A stretch of DNA of 5,183 bases from CAZQKL01 sp964593895 [NCBI: uncultured bacterium]. GTDB lineage: Bacteria; DYJV01. Location: positions 1-5,183 of the forward strand of contig CAZQKL010000126.1 in assembly GCA_964593895.1 (NCBI GenBank). The letters are read 5' to 3'. Numbering within the stretch: the stretch's first letter is position 1; each line of letters begins with the position of its first letter. Below the pieces are notes generated by a model. That model had not been told where the DNA came from and did not search any database. It worked only from the letters and a program-made list of their open reading frames with translations. Of the stretch, positions 1 to 5,183 are shown piece after piece. Both the position numbers and the translations under genes were made by a program.

Positions 1-1359
1 CCTGGAATAGTTGAAGATTGGAAACACAGCATTCATGCTAAAACTACAGTTAATATGGCTTTAAAAAAAGACAAATTATCAAGAATGGTTTCTTCAAAAA
101 ACATTCCAAAAAAATTAAGAAATGTTGCAATTGGATGTGCAGAATGTCATACTTTAAATCCTAATTCTCATAAAGATACTTTTGACCACAACGATTTTAA
201 AGTGCATATTGTTGTTACGCCAAAGGATTGTGGAGTTTGTCATAGTGAAGAGGTTAAACAGTATAGTAAAAATTTAATGTCTGAAGCAAGAGTAAATTTA
301 TTGTCAAATCCAGTTTATCACAATCTTGTTGATACTGCTATTGGTTTTCAAGATTATATAAATGGAAAAATAATTCAAAAAAAGTCTGATAAAGAAACTC
401 AAGCAGATGCATGTATATATTGCCACGGCACAAAAGTTGAAGTTAAAGGAATGAAATCAAGGGAAACTCAACTTGGTGAAATGGATTTTCCTGTATTAGA
501 TGGTTGGCCAAATCAGGGAGTTGGGAGAATAAATCCAGATGGTTCTCACGGTTCCTGCACTTCATGTCATCCAAGACACAGTTTCTCAATTGAGATAGCA
601 AGAAAACCTTCAACATGTGCTGAGTGCCATAAAGGACCAGATGTTCCAGCATACAAGGTTTATATGGTAAGCAAACATGGAAATATCTATAATACATTAG
701 GTAAAAAGTGGAATTTTTCTCATGTTCCATGGGTTGTTGGAAAAGATTTTACAGCTCCAACTTGTGCTACATGCCATGCAAGTTTAATAGTCTCGCCTGA
801 TGGAGAAGTGATTGCAAATAGAACTCATCAAATGAATGATAGAAGTGCTTGGAGGATTTTTGGACTTATTTATGCTCATCCACATCCAAAAGATGCTAAT
901 ACTACAAAAATAGTAAATAAAGCAGGACTTCCTCTTCCACCAGAATTAACTGGAGGACCAGTAGCTAAATATTTAATTGATAAAAAGGAAATGACTAAAA
1001 GGACAAATAGAATGAAAGCAGTTTGCAATGCATGTCATAGTATGCAATGGGTAAATAATCAGTTTAAGAGATTTCATCATACAATTGAAACAACAAATAA
1101 ACTTACTTTAACCGCAACAAAAATTTTACTTAATGCCTGGAAATCTGGAGTAGCAAAAGGATTGGATAAAAAGGATAGTGTTTTTAATGAAGCAATTGAA
1201 AAAATGTGGGTTGAACAATGGCTATTTTTTGCAAATTCTACAAGATTTGCATCTGCTATGGCTGGAGCTGATTACGGAACATTTGCAAATGGAAGATGGT
1301 ATATGTCTAAAAATATTAGAAAAATGAAAGACTGGTTAAAGTTTTTGCAAAGTAGATAA
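1..1359 (+). CDS. hao: Octaheme hydroxylamine oxidoreductase-like (HAO/epsilon-Hao family) multiheme cytochrome c, 5' truncated
   Basis: The frame is open from base 1, so the first ATG (base 55) is internal and the true start lies outside the window; 452 residues are visible. Seven CxxCH haem c sites start at visible residues 46 (CAECH), 77 (CGVCH), 138 (CIYCH), 186 (CTSCH), 206 (CAECH), 255 (CATCH) and 342 (CNACH). Residues 1-13 (PGIVEDWKHSIHA) match the segment that follows haem 1 in HAO-family proteins, so an eighth CxxCH is expected just upstream. Family-typical stretches include GWPNQGVGRINPDGSHG before the fifth haem overall, ARKPSTCAECHKGPD, and SKHGNIY. By family, this is a periplasmic octaheme enzyme converting hydroxylamine, nitrite or related N-oxides. 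Whether it oxidises hydroxylamine or reduces nitrite depends on a cross-linking tyrosine after the last haem, which I cannot assign without an alignment. The C-terminal GADYGTFANGRWYM and the missing hydrophobic tail look to me more like the reductive type; that is inference. An upstream NapC/NrfH-type haoC would be expected but is out of view. Confidence 0.9.
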   Translation, partial: PGIVEDWKHSIHAKTTVNMALKKDKLSRMVSSKNIPKKLRNVAIGCAECHTLNPNSHKDTFDHNDFKVHIVVTPKDCGVCHSEEVKQYSKNLMSEARVNLLSNPVYHNLVDTAIGFQDYINGKIIQKKSDKETQADACIYCHGTKVEVKGMKSRETQLGEMDFPVLDGWPNQGVGRINPDGSHGSCTSCHPRHSFSIEIARKPSTCAECHKGPDVPAYKVYMVSKHGNIYNTLGKKWNFSHVPWVVGKDFTAPTCATCHASLIVSPDGEVIANRTHQMNDRSAWRIFGLIYAHPHPKDANTTKIVNKAGLPLPPELTGGPVAKYLIDKKEMTKRTNRMKAVCNACHSMQWVNNQFKRFHHTIETTNKLTLTATKILLNAWKSGVAKGLDKKDSVFNEAIEKMWVEQWLFFANSTRFASAMAGADYGTFANGRWYMSKNIRKMKDWLKFLQSR

Positions 1360-2160
1360 ATTTTGGAGTTTTTCTCCACATTTTCTACAATACTTGCTGT
1401 CTTTTTCATAATCTTTGTAGTGACATTTAGGACAGATTTTTAAATTTTTCTTTTTTATTGAAATAGATGTAATTTCAGTTGTTACAATTCCTGTTGGCAC
1501 AGCAATTATTGAATAGCCGATTATCATAATTACAGAAGCTAAAAATTGACCAATTGGTGTTTTTGGAGATATGTCACCATAACCAACAGTTGTTAATGTA
1601 ACAATAGCCCAGTATATACTTTTTGGAATACTTGTAAATCCATTTTCCTCACCTTCAATTACATACATCATGGCTCCTATAATCACTACAAGGTTTACAA
1701 CAGTAAAAAGAAAAACAAATATTTTATTTTTACTCTGTTTTAATGCAAGTAAAATAATTTCTCCCTGTTTTATAAAAGTTAACAATTTCAATATCCTGAA
1801 AATTCTTAACAATCTCAAAACTCTTATAACAAGGAGATAATGAGTATTTGAAATAATTAAAGATAGATAGGTTGGAATAAATGAAACTAAATCTACTATT
1901 CCAAAAAAACTTGTTATATATTTTAAAGGCTTTTCGCTAATAAAAATTCTTAAAAAATATTCAACTGTAAAAGTAACTGTAAAAAACCATTCAATAATCC
2001 AAAAAATTTCTCTATATTTTTTATGAAAAGAAGGAACACTATCAAGAATAACAGAAAAAACACTAATTAATATAAAGCTAATTAAAATTAAATCAAATAA
2101 CTTCCCTGCAAAAGTATCTGTTCCAAAAACTATCTCATTTAGTTTTTTCCTTAATTCCAT
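1336..2160 (-). CDS. Voltage-gated potassium channel (six-TM, TVGYGD filter) with C-terminal zinc ribbon
   Basis: The 274-residue protein has the full Kv layout. S1 is about 22-40, S2 about 51-73 (acidic E67), and S3 about 81-102 (acidic D90). The S4 sensor has Arg113, 116, 119 and 122 and Lys125 every third residue. S5 is about 146-168, the selectivity filter TVGYGD is at 191-196, and S6 is about 203-228 with the PTG hinge at 222-224. The filter shows K+ selectivity, and the regular S4 charges imply voltage gating in the inner membrane. After S6 a short basic linker leads to a zinc ribbon, CPKC (243-246) and CRKC (258-261), presumably cytoplasmic. ATG at 2160 is the first possible ATG, because an in-frame TAA lies shortly upstream. 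No clear Shine-Dalgarno precedes it. The gene lies 43 bp behind amt on the same strand, so co-transcription is possible. Its last 24 bases overlap the end of the cytochrome gene on the other strand. Confidence 0.93.
   Translation of the reverse strand: MELRKKLNEIVFGTDTFAGKLFDLILISFILISVFSVILDSVPSFHKKYREIFWIIEWFFTVTFTVEYFLRIFISEKPLKYITSFFGIVDLVSFIPTYLSLIISNTHYLLVIRVLRLLRIFRILKLLTFIKQGEIILLALKQSKNKIFVFLFTVVNLVVIIGAMMYVIEGEENGFTSIPKSIYWAIVTLTTVGYGDISPKTPIGQFLASVIMIIGYSIIAVPTGIVTTEITSISIKKKNLKICPKCHYKDYEKDSKYCRKCGEKLQNLSTLQKL
1364..1378 (+). terminator. Weak stem-loop just after the cytochrome stop codon
   Basis: TGGAG-TTTTT-CTCCA forms a 5-bp stem with a 5-nt loop starting 5 bases after the cytochrome stop codon. 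The following + strand sequence (CATTTTCT) is T-rich but not a clean T-tract, so intrinsic termination would be weak. The same bases encode part of the zinc ribbon of the opposing channel gene, so the palindrome may simply be coding sequence. Confidence 0.25.
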
Positions 2161-2183
2161 AAAATTTGTTTTATAATAATTGA

Positions 2184-2212
2184 ATTATATTTTCAAGGGA
2201 AGATTATCTTAA
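2184..2212 (-). promoter_or_regulatory. Possible sigma-70 promoter of the K+ channel gene
   Basis: Read on the - strand, TTAAGA (2207-2212, 4 of 6 consensus bases) and TATAAT (2184-2189, perfect) are separated by 17 bp. Initiation would fall near 2177, about 17 bases before the channel start codon. The -35 element overlaps the end of amt. TATAAT arises easily by chance in sequence this A+T-rich, so this is a weak call. It competes with simple read-through from amt. Confidence 0.3.
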
Positions 2213-3430
2213 TAAAAACGCTCTCTCACCATGAACTGAAGAGTCTAATCCCTCTATTTCGCTTTCTGAATCAACTCTCATTCCATTTGTAATGGCTTTT
2301 GTTATAAATCCAAGAATTAATGTCCCAATTCCTGCATAGATAATTGTTATAATAATTGAAATAATTTGTACCAATAATTGATGTGGATTGCCATAGAAAA
2401 ATCCTCTTCCTAATTCATTTATAGATGGGTTCGCAAATAAACCAGTAGCAATCGCTCCCCAAATTCCGCATAATCCATGAACTCCAAAAGCATCTAAAGA
2501 GTCATCATAACCAAATTTTGCTTTTAAATATACTACTCCCAGATATCCAACCAATCCAGCTCCAATTCCAATAATTAAAGAACCAGTTAAATCAACAAAT
2601 CCTGCAGCAGGAGTTATTGCAACAAGTCCTGCAACAAGCCCTGAAGCAAGTCCAAGTAAAGTAGGTTTTTTAGTAAATATCCATTCTGCAAACATCCAAG
2701 TTAATGCTCCTATACATGCTGCTGTATTGGTTACAATAAATGCAGATACAGCTACACTATCTGCTTTAAGCTCACTTCCAGCATTAAATCCAATCCATCC
2801 AAATAATAGCATTCCAGCGCCTGTTGCTGTTAATAAAACACTTGAAGGAAACATTGCTTCCTTTCCATATCCTTTTCTCTTTCCAAGCATTAAAGCTAAC
2901 ACAAGCCCTGAAACGCCTGCATTTATATGAACAACAGTTCCACCAGCAAAATCTAAAGCTCCTAATTTTGCCAAAAATCCACCTCCCCATACCCAATGAC
3001 AAACTGGAGAATAGACAAATGTTAACCATAAAATTGAAAATAAAACCCAAGAGGAAAATTTCATTCTTTCAACTATTGAGCCACTAATTAATGCAAGGGT
3101 AATTGCTGCAAATGTCATCTGAAATGCAACAAATAACAAAGCAGGGATTGTGCCTGAAACTGCATTTAAACCAATCCCCTTTAAAAATATGTTTTCTAAA
3201 CTTCCCGTAATTCCAGCAATATCATTTCCAAATCCAATTGAATATCCCCATAATACCCAGACTATACATCCTATTGCATACGAAACAAAACTCAATGTAA
3301 AAGTATTCAGCATGTTTTTATATCTTGTCATTCCACCATAAAATAGAGCTAGTCCCACAGGTGTCATAAACATTACAAGTGCAGTTGCAACAATCATCCA
3401 AGCGGTATCTCCTGTATTAATTCCACTCAT
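2204..3430 (-). CDS. amt: Ammonium transporter, Amt/AmtB family
   Basis: This 408-residue polytopic membrane protein imports ammonium across the inner membrane, working as a trimer in known members. The conduction residues are all present, and the numbering coincides with mature E. coli AmtB: Phe107 and Phe215 (gate), Trp148, Asp160, His168 and His318 (twin-histidine pair), Trp212 and Ser219. Family blocks include LDFAGGTVVHINAG (159-172), GWIGFNAGS (211-219) and FGVHGLCGIWG (315-325). The C-terminal tail RVDSESEIEGLDSSVHGE (385-402) is the conserved cytosolic segment that couples to GlnK/PII regulators. The N-terminus begins directly with the first TM segment, without the extra signal peptide of E. 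coli AmtB. ATG at 3430 is supported by AGGAGG 9 nt upstream. A -24/-12 sigma-54 promoter lies just upstream, pointing to nitrogen-limitation control. No glnK gene is adjacent on either side, unlike the common glnK-amtB pair. The next gene downstream is a K+ channel. Confidence 0.97.
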   Translation of the reverse strand: MSGINTGDTAWMIVATALVMFMTPVGLALFYGGMTRYKNMLNTFTLSFVSYAIGCIVWVLWGYSIGFGNDIAGITGSLENIFLKGIGLNAVSGTIPALLFVAFQMTFAAITLALISGSIVERMKFSSWVLFSILWLTFVYSPVCHWVWGGGFLAKLGALDFAGGTVVHINAGVSGLVLALMLGKRKGYGKEAMFPSSVLLTATGAGMLLFGWIGFNAGSELKADSVAVSAFIVTNTAACIGALTWMFAEWIFTKKPTLLGLASGLVAGLVAITPAAGFVDLTGSLIIGIGAGLVGYLGVVYLKAKFGYDDSLDAFGVHGLCGIWGAIATGLFANPSINELGRGFFYGNPHQLLVQIISIIITIIYAGIGTLILGFITKAITNGMRVDSESEIEGLDSSVHGERAFLLR

Positions 3431-3439
3431 TTTTTTAAT

Positions 3440-3445
3440 CCTCCT
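3440..3445 (-). promoter_or_regulatory. Ribosome binding site of amt
   Basis: AGGAGG on the - strand, 9 nt before the ATG at 3430. It is a perfect Shine-Dalgarno core and fixes the amt start. Confidence 0.85.
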
Positions 3446-3467
3446 AATTTAATTTTTAAAAAAATAA

Positions 3468-3483
3468 TGCAGAAAAGATGCCA
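3468..3483 (-). promoter_or_regulatory. Sigma-54 (RpoN) -24/-12 promoter of amt
   Basis: The - strand reads TGGCATCTTTTCTGCA. The invariant GG (opposite 3481-3482) and GC (opposite 3469-3470) are separated by exactly 10 bases, and the flanks match the sigma-54 consensus TGGCACG-N4-TTGCA at most positions. Orientation and distance fit amt: initiation would fall near 3457, giving a leader of about 27 nt that contains the AGGAGG site. Sigma-54 promoters need an activator ATPase such as NtrC bound upstream. The half-site-like GCACAATTTTGT at 3525-3536 is a weak candidate. The match was found by eye and not scored. Confidence 0.72.
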
Positions 3484-3493
3484 AATTATATGT

Positions 3494-3518
3494 AATTAAA
3501 AATATTAACTTTTTAATT
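3494..3518. repeat. Perfect 9-bp inverted repeat upstream of amt
   Basis: AATTAAAAA (3494-3502) and TTTTTAATT (3510-3518) are perfect reverse complements around a 7-bp centre. The repeat sits just upstream of the -24 element of amt, at about -37 to -61 relative to the predicted start, between promoter and any enhancer. The arms contain only A and T, so a chance origin is quite possible. It could also be a bendable tract or binding site that helps activator looping. Confidence 0.5.
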
Positions 3519-3544
3519 TTAAAAGCACAATTTTGTATTAAAAC

Positions 3545-3557
3545 CAAATTGAATTTG
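3545..3557. repeat. 13-bp palindrome, possible operator
   Basis: CAAATT-G-AATTTG is a perfect inverted repeat with 6-bp arms around a single G. It lies 21 bp upstream of the TTGACA element of the release-factor-like gene and roughly 90-100 bp upstream of the predicted amt start. Both are plausible positions for a regulator or enhancer-binding site. It does not resemble the NtrC consensus. Confidence 0.4.
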
Positions 3558-3578
3558 ATACATTTTTGTAATTATTTA

Positions 3579-3606
3579 TTGACACGAATATTAAATTAAC
3601 TAAATT
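3579..3606 (+). promoter_or_regulatory. Sigma-70 promoter of the release-factor-like gene
   Basis: A perfect TTGACA (3579-3584) is followed after 16 bp by TAAATT (3601-3606, 4 of 6 consensus bases). Initiation near 3613 would leave a leader of about 18 nt that includes the ribosome binding site. The -35 is strong, while the -10 choice is uncertain in such A+T-rich sequence. Confidence 0.55.
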
Positions 3607-3618
3607 AAAACAAAACAG

Positions 3619-3625
3619 AGGAGGT
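3619..3625 (+). promoter_or_regulatory. Ribosome binding site of the release-factor-like gene
   Basis: AGGAGGT ends 5 nt before the ATG at 3631. It is a near-perfect Shine-Dalgarno and sets the start codon. Confidence 0.85.
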
Positions 3626-3630
3626 AAAAA

Positions 3631-4824
3631 ATGCTAAATATTCAAGAACAGATTGAAAGAATTCGTAACACATTTCAAAATTCTGATACTCCAGTTTTAT
3701 CAATTTATGCTGATGTTAATCCTGCCAAACCTGAAAATTCTGGAAAAGCATGGGTAATAAGGATTAAAAACACTTTAAAGGAAATTCCTGAAATAAAAAA
3801 TTCAAAATTATATGAGCCAATAATTAAATTAATTGAACAAGATAGACCAGAAGCAAAAACTATGGCTTTATTTGCAACAATAGATAAAAAAGGGAATCTT
3901 TTATTAGAAAGAATTGATTTGCAAGTTGAATTACCAGTTGTTGATGTTGCTCATGGAAAAATTGATGCAAGATATGGTGAACCTTATCTAACACCATTAT
4001 TATTTGCAGCTGACGAATATGAACCTGCAGGAGTTCTTCATCTTTCTGGAGTAAAATGGAGATTTTATGAGATTTTTTTAGGAGAAATTAAGGAAGATTT
4101 GGAAATATTTAAAGAAATTTCTCCTGAAAATTGGAAAGAAATTAAGAAGATATCTTCTAAAATTGGAGATATAATGGCTATAAGAAAAGCAAAAGGAGGT
4201 AGTTTCAACAAACTTTCACCTAAAGAAAGGAAATCTGCAAAAATAAGCGTGTGGTTAAATAAAATGTATAAAAAATTAGCATTAGCAACTGAAAAAACAA
4301 TTTCAAGGTTAAAAATTCAAAGGTTAATTCTAATGGGTGAATCATGGCAGGTAAGTCATTTTGAAGGATATTTAAATAGGAGTATTAGAAATAAAATAAT
4401 TGCAAGGCTTCCTCATCCAACAAATCCGGACAATCCATCAATTAAAGAAATTTTAGAAAAGGCTAACGAAGTTTTAGAGAAAGCAGAAAGAGAATTTGAA
4501 ATAAAACTACTTGATAAAATTAAAAAAAATGGAATATGGGGATTTGATGCTGTACTTGATGCATTACAAATGGGAAGAGTAGAAGTTTTTGTATTACCAT
4601 GGAATTTAGATGCAAAAATCTGGAGATGCCCAGAAGAAGGATTTGTAGCTGGAAAAAAAGAAATTGCTAAAATTTTTTGTAATAATCCAATAGAAGTTCC
4701 ATTAAGAGATTATGTATGGGCTCTTGCTGAAGAATATGGAGCAAGATTAGAATTTGTAAGAGGTGAAGCAGAAAAAATAATTTTAAAAGAATTTAATGGC
4801 ACTGCAGCAATTGTTAGATGGTAA
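3631..4824 (+). CDS. eRF1/Pelota-like protein, probable bacterial archaeo-eukaryotic release factor (baeRF) family
   Basis: This 397-residue soluble protein has no signal peptide or membrane segments. I recognise it by overall pattern as eRF1-like in three parts. An N-terminal domain (about 1-125) opens with the strand PVLSIYADVNP. A central domain (about 130-265) starts with GVLHLSGVKWRFYEIFLGE and continues through the loop KAKGGSFNKLSPKER (186-200) to RLILMGESWQVSHFE. A C-terminal L7Ae/eRF1-domain-3-like part (about 285-397) has ALQMGRVEVFVLPW, WRCPEEG, LAEEYGARLEFV and a final TAAIVRW. In eRF1 the equivalent central loop carries the catalytic GGQ that hydrolyses peptidyl-tRNA; here it reads GGS (189-191). 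A Cys pair often seen in domain 3 of relatives appears reduced to one Cys (333). The likely site of action is the ribosome, in peptide release, rescue or hibernation; this rests on family resemblance. The gene is divergent from amt, with a strong promoter and ribosome binding site, and its stop is 1 bp from the opposing LUD gene. Confidence 0.72.
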   Translation: MLNIQEQIERIRNTFQNSDTPVLSIYADVNPAKPENSGKAWVIRIKNTLKEIPEIKNSKLYEPIIKLIEQDRPEAKTMALFATIDKKGNLLLERIDLQVELPVVDVAHGKIDARYGEPYLTPLLFAADEYEPAGVLHLSGVKWRFYEIFLGEIKEDLEIFKEISPENWKEIKKISSKIGDIMAIRKAKGGSFNKLSPKERKSAKISVWLNKMYKKLALATEKTISRLKIQRLILMGESWQVSHFEGYLNRSIRNKIIARLPHPTNPDNPSIKEILEKANEVLEKAEREFEIKLLDKIKKNGIWGFDAVLDALQMGRVEVFVLPWNLDAKIWRCPEEGFVAGKKEIAKIFCNNPIEVPLRDYVWALAEEYGARLEFVRGEAEKIILKEFNGTAAIVRW

Positions 4825-4825
4825 A

Positions 4826-5183
4826 TTAAAATCCCAAATTTTCTCCAATAATTATTATTTCAATATCAGTTAATGCGGGTTTTTTCTCCAATATTGTTAA
4901 TACCCTGCAAATTCTTTCTGGACTATTGCAATCAACACATTTTCCTGTTTCCACACATGGAGTTTTTTTATTCAATCTTTTTGCATTCATAGGAGCAGAA
5001 ATCTCCCTTACCCTTTTAATCCCATCATGAATATCTTTTGTAATTTTATTAATACCTGCAACTATTAAAACTTTTTTAGGTCCAAAAATCATAGCTGATA
5101 CTCTGTTGCCAACTCCATCAATGTTAATAAGTTTACCATCTCTTGTTAAAGCATTTGTTGATGTAATAAAAAGGTCGCAGGTT
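4826..5183 (-). CDS. LUD-domain (DUF162, lactate-utilisation-type) protein, C-terminal part, truncated at the window edge
   Basis: The frame stays open to base 5182, so the Met at 5092 is internal and the start lies beyond the right edge; 118 residues are visible. Visible residues 8-29 (STNALTRDG, then NIDGVGNRVS) and GPKKVLIVAGINKI match the Rossmann-like core of LUD-domain proteins (PF02589), the family of LutC/YkgG. Downstream comes PMNAKRLNKKTPC and a four-cysteine motif at visible residues 76, 82, 85 and 92 (C-x5-C-x2-C-x6-C), seen in stand-alone LUD proteins of anaerobes. The protein ends IIIIGENLGF. LutB and LutC act in L-lactate oxidation, but single-gene relatives like this have no settled role that I can name, and no lutA or lutB is in view. 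The gene converges on the release-factor-like gene with a single base between the stop codons. Confidence 0.85.
   Translation of the reverse strand, partial: TCDLFITSTNALTRDGKLINIDGVGNRVSAMIFGPKKVLIVAGINKITKDIHDGIKRVREISAPMNAKRLNKKTPCVETGKCVDCNSPERICRVLTILEKKPALTDIEIIIIGENLGF

Noticed and set aside
55-57. ATG at 55 as the start of the cytochrome gene
   Set aside because: The frame is open to base 1, and the residues before this Met match the conserved HAO-family sequence. The real start is upstream of the window.
443-730. 95-codon open frame on the - strand inside the cytochrome gene
   Set aside because: It is antisense to a conserved haem-binding region, has no recognisable domain, and looks like a shadow of the real gene.
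2727-3341. Open frames of 63-88 codons on both strands inside amt
   Set aside because: They lie wholly within a gene with clear conserved residues. Their translations are compositionally odd and match nothing.
4800-4870. Search for a shared terminator between the converging release-factor-like and LUD genes
   Set aside because: No GC-containing stem-loop with a T-tract was found near 4825.
4839-4893. Direct repeat TTTTCTCCAATA at 4839-4850 and 4882-4893
   Set aside because: Both copies lie in LUD coding sequence and encode different residues in different frames or contexts. At this base composition it is likely chance.
5090-5092. ATG at 5092 as the start of the LUD gene
   Set aside because: The preceding 30 codons carry conserved LUD sequence (STNALTRDG, NIDGVGNR), so this Met is internal.
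1-5183. Search for tRNA or rRNA genes, CRISPR arrays, transposases and attachment sites
   Set aside because: No cloverleaf, regularly spaced repeat array, transposase-like protein or terminal repeats were seen. The coding density and uniform base composition give no sign of a recent insertion.

Overview
This window is strongly A+T-rich bacterial DNA with five protein-coding genes, two of them cut by the window edges, and little intergenic space. The content suggests an anaerobic, possibly thermophilic, nitrogen-respiring Gram-negative-type bacterium. The grounds are an octaheme hydroxylamine-oxidoreductase-like cytochrome (periplasmic in all known cases), a sigma-54-type promoter on an ammonium transporter gene, and Lys/Glu/Ile-rich proteins. 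The phylum cannot be fixed from this sequence alone. Low-GC nitrate-ammonifying lineages such as Deferribacterota, Campylobacterota (Nautiliales), Aquificota or Thermodesulfobacteriota would all fit.

Layout. (1) Bases 1-1359, + strand: the 3' part of a multiheme cytochrome c of the HAO family, with seven CxxCH motifs visible; the eighth is expected upstream of the window. (2) Bases 1336-2160, - strand: a six-TM voltage-gated K+ channel with a C-terminal zinc ribbon. Its 3' end overlaps the cytochrome gene tail to tail by 24 bp. (3) Bases 2204-3430, - strand: an Amt/AmtB ammonium transporter, 43 bp upstream of the channel gene and perhaps co-transcribed with it. (4) Bases 3431-3630: a 200-bp divergent intergenic region. 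It carries a good -24/-12 sigma-54 promoter for amt, a TTGACA-type sigma-70 promoter for the + strand gene, strong ribosome binding sites on both sides and two inverted repeats. (5) Bases 3631-4824, + strand: a protein resembling the bacterial archaeo-eukaryotic release factor (baeRF/eRF1-like) families, with GGS where eRF1 has GGQ. (6) Bases 4826-5183, - strand: the C-terminal part of a LUD-domain (DUF162, lactate-utilisation-type) protein with a four-cysteine motif, running off the right edge.

How they may work together. The HAO-like enzyme probably handles nitrite, hydroxylamine or ammonium in the periplasm, and Amt imports ammonium under nitrogen (sigma-54) control. The K+ channel behind amt could balance cation flux, since NH4+ and K+ are similar ions; this is inference. 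The baeRF-like protein is transcribed divergently from amt by what looks like a housekeeping promoter and probably acts on ribosomes. No glnK, transposase, tRNA, rRNA or CRISPR array is visible. The strongest leads are the sigma-54 promoter of amt, the GGS variant of the release-factor-like protein, and the zinc-ribbon tail of the K+ channel.
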